DNA of 64,000 nt from Pyrenochaeta sp. MPI-SDFR-AT-0127 (lineage: Eukaryota > Ascomycota > Dothideomycetes > Pleosporales > Cucurbitariaceae), in NCBI GenBank assembly GCA_020747015.1, contig JAGTJM010000009.1, positions 310,001 to 374,000 on the forward strand. Direction: 5' to 3'. Under the pieces are notes generated by a model. The model had not been told where the DNA came from. It was given only the letters and a program-made list of their open reading frames with translations, and did no database searches. Positions 30,425 through 41,587 of this stretch are shown piece after piece; position 1 is the stretch's first letter, and each line of letters opens with the position of its first letter. A program made the translations under genes and the position numbers.

Positions 30425-31217
30425 ATGACACCAACAGCTGCGGCAACAGCCTCATTACCAACGCTAACCCAGAATGGGGCGCGTATCGCTTTGCAAGCAG
30501 CAGAACAATATGCGCTTGAAATCGGAGTACCGATGTACGTCACAGAACCTTCTCGTGATTCAATCGTCGTAACAGCTTCATAGGAGCATAGCTGTAGTCG
30601 ACGCACACACGCACCTTCTCTCCTTCACACGTATGGATGGCGCCAAGATAACGTCAATAAACACCGCCATGGACATGGCATTTACTGCCGCTGGCAATCG
30701 AATCCCAACGTCTGCCTACCATGAAACTTCCTGGCCTGGTAGCGCTACTTCTGGAATTGGTAACACAATCAGTGGCCGTTTTACCACCCTGGGCGGCGGC
30801 GTACCTATTCTCTCTGGCACGGGAGACATTCTTGGTGCGATTGGCTGCTCCACAGGAACTAGCATGCAAGACGAAGCTGCTGCAAAGGCGGGATGTGACG
30901 CTGTCCTCGCTCTTATCGCGAAGGAAAAGAAAGAGGAAATACGGAGAATCAACGATGAGAGAGCGGCTGTGCTGAAGCTGTGGAAAGAGAAGGAAGAGGA
31001 AGTCGGTAGCTTGAGAGACGAGCTGGAAGAAAGAGATCGGGGGAGTAAGAGGATCAGACTCGATGGCGGGAGGAGTGGAAGTGTGAGCGTGAGTGGCAGT
31101 TCGAGAGGGCTGGGAAGGAGGGGAAGCGCAATAGGAGGTGCGGCTCCAGACACACCGCCTGAAGAGGGGGAGATACATCCCAGCTTCATTGGGGAAGTGG
31201 CTGTAGGAAGATATTGA
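30425..31217 (+). CDS. GlcG/HbpS-domain protein with C-terminal coiled coil
   Basis: Exons 30425-30534 and 30584-31217 encode 247 residues. The junction restores EIGVPM-SIAVVDAHTHLLSF. Residues 8-145 show the GlcG/HbpS (DUF336) pattern: ARIALQAAEQYALEIG, SIAVVDAHTHLL, DGAKITSINTAMDMAFTA and a Gly-rich GGGVPIL..GTGDILGAIGCS. This fold is used by heme- or cobalamin-binding and dehydratase accessory proteins; the ligand here is unknown. After the domain comes a charged helix (about 150-205, KEKKEEIRRINDERAAVLKL onward) that looks like a coiled coil, then a Ser/Gly/Arg tail. Bacterial GlcG proteins lack such a tail. The gene converges on the BVMO gene, with only 114 bp between stops. Confidence 0.82.
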
Positions 31218-31331
31218 GAGCCTGGATGACTTATTTGGTGTTTGGCGCTTTCATAAAATCGTAAATTTTCTGACAGGTGGCGAAGCAAGGCGTTTCGGTT
31301 TACATTCATGTTATACTCTGCGAAGAGACAT

Positions 31332-33564
31332 CTAATGAACACCATTCACCAGACCATCACCAGATCCCCCCTTGGCGTGAAATCCAAACAATCGCTCCAC
31401 TTCTTCCTTCTGACGAACAACTAGCTCGTTGAGTTCTGCCTGATGCTTGGCCTGAAGGTCGCGAAACTTGTGCTTGAGGGACATGTCCTTACTCTCCATT
31501 CCGTTTGTTTCCAGCTGAAGGCTGGCTCCAGGTTGCAGCGTCTGCACCACGTGTGTTGTGGCCTCCGGCCCCGCCTCGGCCTTCGCACCATTGATTCCAT
31601 TCGTCATGCCCCGCTCGCAATTCTTTGGGAAATACTTAATGTCTAGGCCAGCGAGGTCGCCTGCATTGCGCCAATCAGTGATAATCTTGATAAAAGCCGG
31701 GCTGCCGAAGCCATATGTCGCATTTCGAGCTCCTGATTTGGAAGGCTTGCCTTCGTTGTTGTAGTATCCAGGTGTACACTCCTTTAAGAAATCTCCTCGA
31801 ACAGCTGTCCCTTTGACAATGATATCACTCCAGGCTTCTTCAGCTTCCCGAGTAGGCTCAACAGTTCTGATGCCTCGACTCAGACATTCTGAGATAATAT
31901 ATGCGTAATGTATTGCCTGCTCATTTGTCACGTGCATAAAATTGGGCGTCAGTGCTGCTTGAACGATCTGAACCCAGAAGCAATTGGGAAACTGGTTACT
32001 GCCCCAGCCATGGAGCGTTGCGGCACCGTCCTTCCACTTTTCGGTGATGGTTGTGCCGCCACGGCCATATATCTCTATCCCAGTTCGATGTGACCACTCG
32101 TTCGCCAGCTCAAAGCCAGTGGCGTAAATGAGACAGTCGATCTCATGCTCCTCGCCATTGGCAAATACACCCTTTTCAGTGATATAATCGACACCCTTTC
32201 CCCGCGTGTCGACGAGCTTCACGTTTGGCCGGTTGAAAGTGTCCAGGTATTCATCATGGAAGCAGGGCCGCTTGCAGAATTGATTATACCATGGCTTTAA
32301 CCCATCAGCAGTCTCCTTGTCTTTGACAACTTCGTCAGTCCTTGCGCGAATTTGGTTCATCTTCTTGAAGTCAGCTAGCTGACGCTTAGCAGCCGCTTCA
32401 ACCGGGTTACTAGGATCTATTCCTGCAGTAATTAGTTCCCGAATGATGTCTGTCCAACGATCGGATACCATGTCTTCCTTCTCAAAACCTCCATTGACGA
32501 TACTGTCGAAGTTATCCATGCGCTTCTTCTGCCAACCTTTCTCAAGTGACTTTGCCCACTGTTCGTCGGTTGGACGGTTTCCACGAACATCGATGGAGGA
32601 TGGTGTACGCTGGAAGACGTAGAGCTGTTTTGCCCATTCCCCAAGATGAGGAACGATTTGAACGGCTGTGGCACCCGTTCCGATTATGCCAACGCGCTTG
32701 TCTTTGAGGTTTTCGAGGTTACCGGCTGGGTCGCCCCCAGTATATCTGAAATCCCATCGTGATGAATGAAAGGAGTGTCCTTTGAAGTCTTCAATACCTT
32801 TCAATCCAGGAAACTTTGGCCGATGGAGTGGTCCGGCTGCTGGGATGATGAAGCGTGACTTGATTTTGTCGCCTCGCGATGTATGTGTCGTCCACTTCCC
32901 CTCATCCTCATTCCATTGCATGTGTTTGACTTCTGTCTGGAAAAGTGCGCGAGAATAGAGGTCGTACTTCTCGCCGATCATGCGTGAATGCTTAAGGAGT
33001 TCTTTGGCACGAGCATATTTCTCCGTGGGCATATACCCGATTTCTTCTATAAGAGGCATGTAGATGTAAGATTCAATGTCGCATTGCGCCCCAGGATAAC
33101 GGTTCCAATACCTAGCAGTAAACGTCAGGGCGTGCATTGCTTGGGAATCTGCATTCCACATACCATGTACCGCCAAAGTCGCCAGCCTTCTCAATGATCT
33201 TGAAATTGTTTACTCCTCGCTCAATTAAACGGACAGCGCAGACTTGAGCTCCATATCCGCCGCCGACTATCACAACCTCCGTGTCTTCCTCAATGGCTTC
33301 ACGTTCAAAGCCTGGTTCGACCCACGGGTCTTTGAGGTGGTGTGACAGATGGCCATCGAGAAGAATATACTGTTCTACACCTTGATCTCGGGCAAGACGC
33401 TTGTCACGTTCAGCGAGGTATCTTTGCTGGAGCGCTGCTGGGTCGAACGTCAGGACCTCTTCTTGAGAGATCTCTCCAGTTTTGATATCTACTAGCGACT
33501 TCTCGATACTTGGAATAGATACTTCGGCTCCTGCTGAAGGTGCAATGGGACCTTGTGTAGCCAT
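31332..33564 (-). CDS. Baeyer-Villiger monooxygenase (class B flavoprotein)
   Basis: Exons 33164-33564 and 31332-33111 on the minus strand encode 726 residues; the joining reads GGTW-YWNRYPGAQCD. The FAD Rossmann motif GGGYGAQVCAVR is at about 101-112, the BVMO fingerprint F-x-G-x-x-x-H-x-x-x-W appears as FKGHSFHSSRW, and a second nucleotide motif GIIGTGATAVQIVPHL binds NADPH. The family inserts oxygen next to a carbonyl to give esters or lactones, and fungal members act on ketones, sesquiterpenes or polyketides. Two parts are unusual: an N-terminal extension of about 95 residues, and a charged C-terminal helix (KHKFRDLQAKHQAELNELVV) that is probably a coiled coil. Length is about 100-200 residues above classical cyclohexanone monooxygenase. 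Confidence 0.92.
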
Positions 33565-35688
33565 GGTGGCTTAATGGGGAGAGAAGGGTAATATGAGGAG
33601 ACTACTTCTGTAACCAGCTTCCTTGAAGGTAAGATATGCCTTCAGTTGACTAATCGGCCCAAAGTATCAGATGAGCGACGACATTGATCTAGCCGCGGCA
33701 TCTTACCAGATGATAGCTTCCCCACCTTGTCTTCCTTTGCTCTAACTCGTACCATCAGCGAGCGACCAATAGCGCGTCGGTTTGACAGCAGCTTGTCTGA
33801 CCAAAACACGAGGTGGAGTCCACCCGAGCATATTGATTGACTTGTGGCGAACGAGTGCTTTGACTCGAACCCGAGGGTCTGAAATCTTGTCCTAGGAGCG
33901 ACATATGCGTAGGCGTGGTACCCGTGGTGGGGTAGCGCTGAGCTGTCGCCAGCCGATCACATCCCCGACTAAGCTAGGACGACTCGTCTTTTCATCTCAA
34001 TCATAGGCCGCCGCTTGGTTAAATGGTTGTTCGACAATAGACAAAGGCATGTCATAGGTTGTGCACACTTGCATGTCTACAGGTAGCGGTGGCGACGTAA
34101 GTTCGATGGTTGCTCAAAGACCCCGCATATCAATTGGGCAATACTACTAGTTGAAGCTCGTCAACCACGTGCACTTGGCGGATGTTCACTGGAAAGGCAA
34201 CCCCTAGAAGGCAGTCCAGATACTGAAGTTATAGGGTGGCGTCACTAACCTCAATTCTGACTCTGGTCCAATTCCGGAAGGCAACAAACACACCTGCATG
34301 CTACTTCGGCCGCCATACCATCAATTCGCACAACGATCAGAATGGTGTGACCATGATGGGTGACCGTGAGACAGGTTTGTTTTGCCTACAATCTGGCCAG
34401 CTGTCTGAAGGCATTACGCCAAAAGGATTCTCGTTTCTCATTGGTGTTGTGTCCCCCGAACAGTCTCAAGAACAGTATAGTCAGCAGAATTAAAGCCGTA
34501 TTTTGCACTCAAATGAATGCGCATCTTTCTGCTGCGTATCTTCTCTTGCAACAGAAAGACGAAGGAGAACAAGATGGTGGTGAGAGACCATTGCTTGGAT
34601 CAATAGTGGTTGGTCTAAGTCAGGAGAAAGGAGGTCAGCTCGCGAAGATTGTCAAGACGGTGAGTAGGCGCATCGGTCATCTGTGTCCGCTGCTGAGAAC
34701 TAGAGTGCGCTCGCATTTGCTGAAAGTGCTCAGAGTGCGAAACGTTATCATAGTGGAGAGACGGTGATGGCTAGGCGTGGTACAGTATGATGCTCATCTC
34801 AGCCTGCTTGACCATCCGGAGATGACAGGAAACTTTAGGCAGCGGCAGAGGTGACATTGTCTCGTAGAAACCAGATTACACAATGGGGTCCAGAAGCTTT
34901 GATCGTCACCTGAATACCCTTCTCGTTATTCGATGGGGAAGGGTGGAATTGAGATGAGCAATGCCAGCCAGGGAGCGCAACCCCTAACCGGGGCCTAGTC
35001 TGGAAAGCGGAAAGCGCATTCGACCCTCAAGATACACAAGTCGTGGAACACAACGAACGTGGCCTCCACGCTCTCCCTCGCATCGCGCCAAAAACCTTAA
35101 TTCGACTCAGGCAGACTCAGTTGCTCGCAGCCCTCTAGGACGCCCTTCGCCGTGGCCGCAGCTGAAAGCGCGCGCTGCAATTATTGGAGGCTGGAAAGAG
35201 GCGGCGCGGCATTCAGGAACGCCCTTGGCAGGCACCAAATACGAGCGGTGCCTGGACCGTGGTTTGCTTAACAACTCAATCTCCGCAGCCGCCGGCCTGG
35301 CTGCTCAGGGGAGGCTGGCCCATCCTCGCCCATCACAGCGAGCGGATCCAGTCTCTCGTAAGATGCAAGAATACGACCAACATTGAACGTTGCCAATTAA
35401 ATGCCGTTGCTCAGATGCGAAAAATGGCTGCCGATTGTGCTAAACGGAAAACGGGCAGGGTAATACGCAATCGTCACATGGAGCAAGAGAAGGCAGTGCT
35501 GGGATCGTCATTCGTGAATGCGTTAATTGGAACAGAGAATGCTACCCCTACGGTGAACAGGGAAGCGTAGAAGCGTACAAGCAACGTACGATACAGAGAA
35601 GAAGTGAAATCGAACCAGCGCACGCAATGCGTTTTTCCTCAAACCACCCAATGAAACCCACCCAAACTCCCATCCTCCACATGTTCGT
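33565..35688. other. 2.1-kb intergenic region; no gene seen
   Basis: The region upstream of the BVMO gene contains its promoter. Frames at 34236-34493, 34360-34767 and 35184-35570 (plus) show no motif, no signal peptide and uneven composition. Bases 35040-35350 are GC-richer than the surroundings without a coding pattern. Confidence 0.4.
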
Positions 35689-36399
35689 TTATGCAAGATC
35701 GCAGCCCCAGATGCCATTGTAAAGGGCGCATCCAATCTTGGAGTAGTTGTCCGAAGTAAGGATCTCGGCGTGACCAGTCTGGCCCTGGTATGACCAGCCC
35801 TCAGACTGCGTGGCGCAGACGCCATCAAGACCGGGAAGAGTGGGGATCTCGCAGAGCCAGCCACCGACGAAGACGTGCTCGAAGTCGTCGGGGCCACCGG
35901 GAGCGAGGACCTGACCGTAGCTGCCGGGGTTCAGCTTGTGAACCATGTTGCCGTTACCGGCAGTAACGCAGTCCAAGGCATTGGACTCAAGCTTTGCGTC
36001 GTTGGCGAGAGGCTTCAGGCCCATCTTGGAGCGCCAGGTGTCGACAATGCCCTGATAACCGGAGGCGACAGGAGCAGGAGCAGGGGCGGCCTCTGGGGTT
36101 GGCTCAGGGGCGGGGGCCTCGTAGGTCGGCTCAGGAGCAGGAGCGGCCTCGTAGGTGGGTTCTGGTGCAGGCTCCTCGTAGACAACAGTGGTCACGGCAG
36201 GAGCCTCGTACACGGGTTCGGGTGCAGGGGTGGGCTGCGCTGGCTCGTAGGGCGCAGTGATGTAGACAGTCTCAACAACGGTCTCAACGACAACGTGGAC
36301 GTTCTTGACAACCTCGGCCTCCTCCTTTTGAGGACGACCGTAGTGAGGGGCTGCGAGAGCAGAGCCGGCGAGGGCGGCGATGGCAAAAGTGGCGCGCAT
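35689..36399 (-). CDS. Secreted CAP/SCP-domain protein (Pry1-like) with Pro-rich linker
   Basis: This 236-residue protein lies in one exon. Residues 1-16 form a signal peptide ending in ALA. Residues 50-112 are a low-complexity linker of repeated PEP-TYEA/APAPEP units. The rest resembles a CAP domain: IVDTWRSKMGLKPLANDAKL at the start helix, LESNALDCVTAGNGNMVHKL in place of the usual histidine-containing region, QSEGWSYQGQTGHAEIL, and a C-terminal NYSKIGCALYNGIWGCDL with the conserved Cys pair. CAP proteins such as yeast Pry1 bind and export sterols or fatty acids, and others act in virulence or allergenicity; which applies here is unknown. The domain is a shortened, divergent version. A minus-strand TATAAAT near 36626-36632 lies about 230 bp upstream. 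Confidence 0.8.
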   Translation of the reverse strand: MRATFAIAALAGSALAAPHYGRPQKEEAEVVKNVHVVVETVVETVYITAPYEPAQPTPAPEPVYEAPAVTTVVYEEPAPEPTYEAAPAPEPTYEAPAPEPTPEAAPAPAPVASGYQGIVDTWRSKMGLKPLANDAKLESNALDCVTAGNGNMVHKLNPGSYGQVLAPGGPDDFEHVFVGGWLCEIPTLPGLDGVCATQSEGWSYQGQTGHAEILTSDNYSKIGCALYNGIWGCDLA

Positions 36400-39300
36400 T
36401 TTGATAGTTGATGGGATTGGACTGGTAGTAATTGACTGGTTTGGTTTGACGGAACGATTTTCTGGTTATGTAGTGCGTTGGAAAAGAATGATTGATGCCG
36501 AAGGGCGGTAGAGAACGTGGGTGTCAGAGATTGACAGTGTGTAGAGAATGACTGGTGATCGTCGAAACCTGGAAGTCGCAGACCTGAAAAATCCGAGGGT
36601 GATCAGAGGAAGAGGGAATAGACGGGATTTATACAGGGCAACGCTAAAACTGGCGCTGTGCAGCAGCGAAATGAAAACGAGCGCCAGAGCGCCCGCCACG
36701 GCCCCATCCTCCGCAGATGTGCCTGTGCCTGGAGCTAGTGTGACTTAGGCGAAATTTCCATCCCAACCAAGCCCTTGGTAATCGGCTTAAATCCTTTCAT
36801 TTAAATTTCCTGCGGGTTGACGTTCATTGTTTGCCCCCGGGGGGTGTGCGCCTGACTGTTTACCGTTTTAGAGCCCTATGCGCCGTGCATCCGGACTGGC
36901 TGAGATCTCTAATACAATGCAGCCTTCAGCGGCTTTGTTTCTCTGAACAATGGACACGCGGTACAGGAACCGCTTTGTTTCCTCTCTGTCGCCCTCAGGC
37001 GCTTCGATTTGTTCCTCGTCGACAAGGTTGAGACGTGATGGGTGTCAGGGGTAACAGGAGACGATCAGCGGGCTTGCGCAGGGGCAATACTCACAAAACG
37101 CCCACTTCAGGAAATCTAGACGAGAGACTACGTCGAAGACGGCAAGACGTTGGGAAATCCCGAAATGCACAGGCTTTTCATTGGCAGTCTGCAATGTGCC
37201 TGTTAGTTCGTGCATGGTCACGTTTCAGATAATCTCTTAGCGTGCGTGTTGACTTCACAAAGGCCGGCTATTCAACAATTGTGCAAACTTGCACAAATCG
37301 ACTTCAGCCCGGCTTAGTTTCAGCCACGGTGCTTCGACAGCTGCTTGATCCAGGCACCAAGATAATTAGCTGCGGAGATGATCCCCACGTCTGTGCAGAA
37401 GTGTCGAGGCAGGGTCGAGACTGCCAGTGCGGTAGTCGGAAGTGGAACCGTGAAGGATCAAAGACGGGAGAGCCTCCTACTGAAACGACGAAGCGTGAAA
37501 ATTGGAGATCCCGCTTGTAACGTTAAACGGGAAAGATGGGGCATGTTCTGGTCGTTGTGACATCCTTCCGCCGGGGCAGTCGATCGCTTGGACAATCAGT
37601 ATCGCTGTAGGGCGCTTCATGACACTCGTTTGCATACCCATCGTGTCACCAATGATTCCCAAGGCCATGGTCATCGCCACGTGTTGTGCAGCTATCTCGA
37701 CCGCACGATGGTCATCGACGTGGACCCACACATGTTGAATGTCCCTGGTCAGCGTTGTCAGGCCCAGAGCCATTTGGGAATACGTCATCTCTCGACTTGC
37801 GATATGCTGGGGTGCTACGAATTAACAGTGGAGATAATGAGCTGTGTAGCAAGGTGCCCCTTCACGGAATAATCTTCTACCCGTTGTTTCGCGAACTTCT
37901 TTATTCCGACCTCATCTCTTGGAGATGAAGCACCGAGTCCCTGCCGTGCCTTAGGCTACAAGTACCCTTGAGTTGAAACGTCAATGGCGGTTTGAATGTG
38001 CTTGGTGTTTGTCATGTTGAGGCGGGCAAAAGACGAGTTGCGCGTCCATTCGGCAGAGCTACGGTGTTGGGACAGTTTGCTCTGATTCAACGTACTATAT
38101 GCTCGAGGGCCCACTGCCTGCCACGATTTTTTCTTTTTCAACCTATCACTGCTGCCCCCCGAAAAATATTTCACCATTACTTGATCGTTTATTCTCGCCG
38201 ACTCCTCTCTTACTGCATGCTATTTTGCCGGATATACTCAACAACAGGTGCGCCTGCATGCTGAGTCGAGCTCTCCACATGTGGCTCCCTCCACCTCGGG
38301 CTGCGCGATGATCCTCCGACGGATGCGTCCTTGTCGCATTATTAATCTAGTGAGTTGGGAGAGCAGACACGTCAGATGCATCATTTTGAGAAACGTGGAG
38401 GATAAAGCTCCTATCGATTAGATAGGATGGCTGCAGTAGCGCATCCTTTGCCGTATGGGACTCGGCATCAGTTCCCGATCGCCATCGCCTGGCCCATTGT
38501 TGATCTTGCTGATCTTTCTGCGAACCTGCGGTGCCTGGAACTCGATCGATTTTCGTCTGCGGACCACTTTTCGTTGAACGCGCGTCTCACTCACAGCTGG
38601 CTTGGCCACAATCCGTGTGGCGATGCCCTCGCAAAGCTTGCAAGAGCAGAGAAGTCTAACAGCCTGTCTGAACGTTCAGCAACACAATCTGGTCTTCACA
38701 TCAATCGTACTTGTCATTCCCATCACACAGAAGCGCACTTTGCCTGGGCGAGGGTGGCTCTATGCGAAGAAGTAAGACCTCATTGTACGCATATGCGCAG
38801 TCGATCTGATCCTGCAAGTGGCATATGGAAAGGTGTTCGACTCAAAGAAGGCTTTCAAAATTACAAGTGCACGCCGATGGTGGCAACAACACGTTCATCT
38901 ATCATCGAAGCTCAAAACCTTAAGCTTCCCGTCTTATTGGAAGGCCAATCTTTCGAACAATATGGAATAGCTTTAGGAGTCGACATTGCTCCTCCTTCGG
39001 AAGCATATCACAGTGCATATAGGAGGATGTGAGCTGCTTTAGACATGCGTCCTCCCTTGGCGGTGTCCATTCAAAACTAATTGGCTTTTCGATCATGGCT
39101 CTTGTACCTCTTCTTACCCCAAACTTGCATCGTCAGTGATGGGAAGAATTTGTAATTTGAACTGAACATAACAGGCATTGTGAACTGCTTAGCAGAATAG
39201 GCGCAACACGGCCGGGGTCCTGATCATTGGCACTCGTTGCTACTGTTTGCAAACCAATCAGTACATGCATAATTAATGTGTTTCATAGGGACATGTTGTA

Positions 39301-40078
39301 GCTCTCGGGAACCTGTGCGTGTTTCTGTTTTAGGCTAACACAACGTTCTGCCGGATGACTGCATGACGACGAAAAGGACAGACAGTATGACCTGCTAGGA
39401 AACACACTGCAGAAGACAATCTCACAATGCCTTGAAATTCCTTTCGAGCTTTGGACAACCCTTGGTAGGGCCAAGCTTCTCACAAAGAAGCCCGATGAAC
39501 CCACGACGACTCTTTGTTGAGATGTTTCATTTTATTATTTCAGTGCTCATAAACCATTGTCATGTAGCTATCTCGGCGTTCCAAGAGCCAGGGCGTCTCC
39601 TTACTCATCTCCGCTGGCTGAGTCGTAAGCCCCCAATCAGGCCACTGACCAACCACAGTCCGGAACACCCTAGTTTCGAAAATGCTTTGCGACACCAACG
39701 CAGACCGAAAATGCTGCATCTGTCGCCGGACAAAGTAGCTTGAAAGAATTTTCTTTTCTTTCTTTTTTCCCTGTTGTACTTCAAGAAAGTACGGTAACTC
39801 AGGCTTGATGCCAAGTTTCTTGAAGGCTGTGGCTTTTTCTTTGACCGTTATGAATATTATAAAGAGCGTGCGAATGTGCTCGTAGTCTTTCTTGAAGGCT
39901 GAGCCGCAAGTCCACTTTCGTTGTATACTGCTTTTACACTTTGAAGTTTTGTACTTCATAACATTCCTTCATTCCTTCTGAGCCTTGTTCTACACAACCC
40001 AAGCATTCATTTTACCAGACTCAAACTGCAAAGTACTATCACACACTCTTTGCCTCCATTCATTACACCCCTACTATC
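36400..40078. other. 3.7-kb gene desert
   Basis: This is the longest stretch without a convincing gene. The right part holds the promoter of the Bys1 gene and the left part that of the CAP gene (both diverge from here). A 201-codon plus frame at 38427-39032 is the longest, but its translation has no motif and His/Ser/Arg-rich random composition. Other frames (37242-37520, 39540-39959) are similar. A TATAAAG at 39858-39864 may belong to the Bys1 gene. Confidence 0.4.
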
Positions 40079-40669
40079 ATGCTTTTCAAATTCATCTTCG
40101 CCTTCATGGCACTGCAAATCAGCCAAGCAGCAGCCGGCAACGCCATTATCAGTAACCGCTGTCCCTACGACATCTGGCTCTGGAGCGTCGATCAAAGCCA
40201 CTGGTCTGCGCCAATCCATATTCCTGCACGAACACAGTACTCTGAACCGTTCCGCAACTCTTGCAATGGATGTGGTACATCCATGAAAATCAGCAAAACA
40301 AACGGACTTGTTGGGGGTGCTCACACACAATTTGAATACAGCATTGTCAATGACCAGCTGTGGTACGATATCTCCTTTGTCGACTGCGCAAAGGGTGAGA
40401 GCGCAAGTGATTGCCCTGGACATGATCTTGGCTTAGCGATGGACAGTCCAGAGCCATCCTGCGGCACAGCGAGCTGCGCTGGAGGAAGCTATTGCCCAAC
40501 ACAAGCATACTATGTTGATTACCCGATGCAGAAGCTAGGGCTCCAGGACCCGGTGTTCACGTGCCCTGGCGTTGGTACAAGCGTCGACTTGTATATGAAG
40601 GTCTGTTCAGACGAACAGCCGCTGAAGAGAAGCATTGCAGGTCGATTAGCAGTCAATCTTGACAGCTGA
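40079..40669 (+). CDS. Secreted Bys1-family (thaumatin-like) protein
   Basis: This 196-residue protein lies in one exon. A signal peptide covers about 1-19 (LFKFIFAFMALQISQAAA). The mature part starts GNAIISNRCPYDIWLWSVD, the opening strand of the Bys1 domain named after the Blastomyces yeast-phase-specific protein. It also has TQFEYSIVNDQLWYDISFVD and about ten cysteines, in SCNGCG, DCPGHDLGL, SCGTASC and YCPTQ, that would form disulfides in a compact thaumatin-like beta fold. Such proteins are secreted or wall-associated and often regulated by stage or host contact; their biochemical activity is not known. The C-terminus ends in a short basic stretch (LKRSIAGRLAV) after the last Cys. Confidence 0.88.
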   Translation: MLFKFIFAFMALQISQAAAGNAIISNRCPYDIWLWSVDQSHWSAPIHIPARTQYSEPFRNSCNGCGTSMKISKTNGLVGGAHTQFEYSIVNDQLWYDISFVDCAKGESASDCPGHDLGLAMDSPEPSCGTASCAGGSYCPTQAYYVDYPMQKLGLQDPVFTCPGVGTSVDLYMKVCSDEQPLKRSIAGRLAVNLDS

Positions 40670-41101
40670 GCGCATGGGCTCAAACCATTCGAACATTATA
40701 CCTCTCTTCAGTGTATGTGTCGTCTATTTTAAGTTTACACGATAGATATAGTCTAGATCAATGATATCTATGACGCGGAGTTGTCATATAGTCATTTCCC
40801 GGCGTCTTTGAGTTTTGGTATTTTTGACAGCAGTGACTTCAAGCAGAGGCAGAGACGGAGTCTATCATTTGGTAGAACAGCCCCACTAAATGATGGTGAG
40901 CCCAAGTTGGGCACTAGCTTTCATGATCGTAGACACAATTATTATCTCAATTAGAAGTCACATTTCAAGGCATAGCAGTTGCTGAAGTAAGGTCACCCGA
41001 GACAAACAGTGGCGCGAGACACTTTTGCATCAAAAGCTCAAAATGTTCCCCCGTATTAAGAACCTCATCCTAAAACTTTTGCGATCGATTAAGTAGATAT
41101 A
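40670..41101. other. Convergent intergenic region; no gene seen
   Basis: The Bys1 gene (plus) and the hypothetical gene at 41102-41587 (minus) end toward each other across this 430-bp AT-rich stretch. Nothing recognisable is present. Confidence 0.45.
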
Positions 41102-41587
41102 TTACCGCTTCACCTGCTTCTCCCTAGTATTAACACCAAAGACATTTAGCTGTGCTCGGCTCCCCCTTTCTACAGGTCTTAAATCTGGATCTTTATTCTT
41201 CTCTTTAGCCTCTCGTCTCGCCTTGCGATCACGCCATCGCTCGCGCCAGGACATGGCTTTCAGACGCTGATCTTCTTCGCGCTGCTCGGCTGTCACTGGC
41301 GCACATACAGCGTTGATTCTGGCCGCGACCACCTCGTCGTTCGCTGCTTTCGTCTGTGGTGTCTTCGTCTCCCAGAATGGTGGTGGCAGATTCTTGATGT
41401 AGTCGTCATAAGATTCTTTGGCCGCTTGTGATTCCTGAGTTGTTTGTGGTTCTTGGGGTGCCGTTGGATCTTTTAGGGTTATAAGGTTACCGTCATCGCG
41501 GAGGTCTGAGCTGGCGACTGAGCTCTCCTGTTTGGGGTCGGCAGTCGCATTGTGGGTATTCTCAGAGGGCATATTGGAGAAATTCAC
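41102..41587 (-). CDS. Hypothetical charged, mostly disordered protein
   Basis: I do not recognise this 161-residue frame. The first half is Gln/Glu/Thr/Ser-rich and likely disordered. Then comes a compact segment YDDYIKNLPPPFWETKTPQ and a helical, strongly basic-acidic stretch (EQREEDQRLKAMSWRERWRD and RKARREAKEKNK). The composition is consistent with a genuine small nuclear or cytosolic protein, and the frame has no competing gene on the other strand. A second ATG (MPSENT) at 41572 is an alternative start. Function is unknown. Confidence 0.5.
   Translation of the reverse strand: MNFSNMPSENTHNATADPKQESSVASSDLRDDGNLITLKDPTAPQEPQTTQESQAAKESYDDYIKNLPPPFWETKTPQTKAANDEVVAARINAVCAPVTAEQREEDQRLKAMSWRERWRDRKARREAKEKNKDPDLRPVERGSRAQLNVFGVNTREKQVKR

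Noticed and set aside
33301..33330. GGTTCGACCC stretch resembling a tRNA T-loop
   Set aside because: It lies within BVMO exon 1 and no cloverleaf can be drawn around it; no other tRNA-like structure was seen in the window.
19620..33564. Secondary-metabolite gene cluster spanning the monooxygenases and transporter
   Set aside because: No polyketide synthase, NRPS, terpene synthase or prenyltransferase is present, and housekeeping-type genes are interspersed.
35875..36411. 178-codon Gly/Arg-rich plus frame opposite the CAP gene
   Set aside because: It is the mirror image of the Pro-rich repeat coding sequence on the minus strand and has no independent support.
38427..39032. 201-codon open frame on the plus strand as a gene
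   Set aside because: No signal, domain, intron or promoter support; the translation is rich in His, Ser and Arg in a random pattern, as expected for a chance frame.
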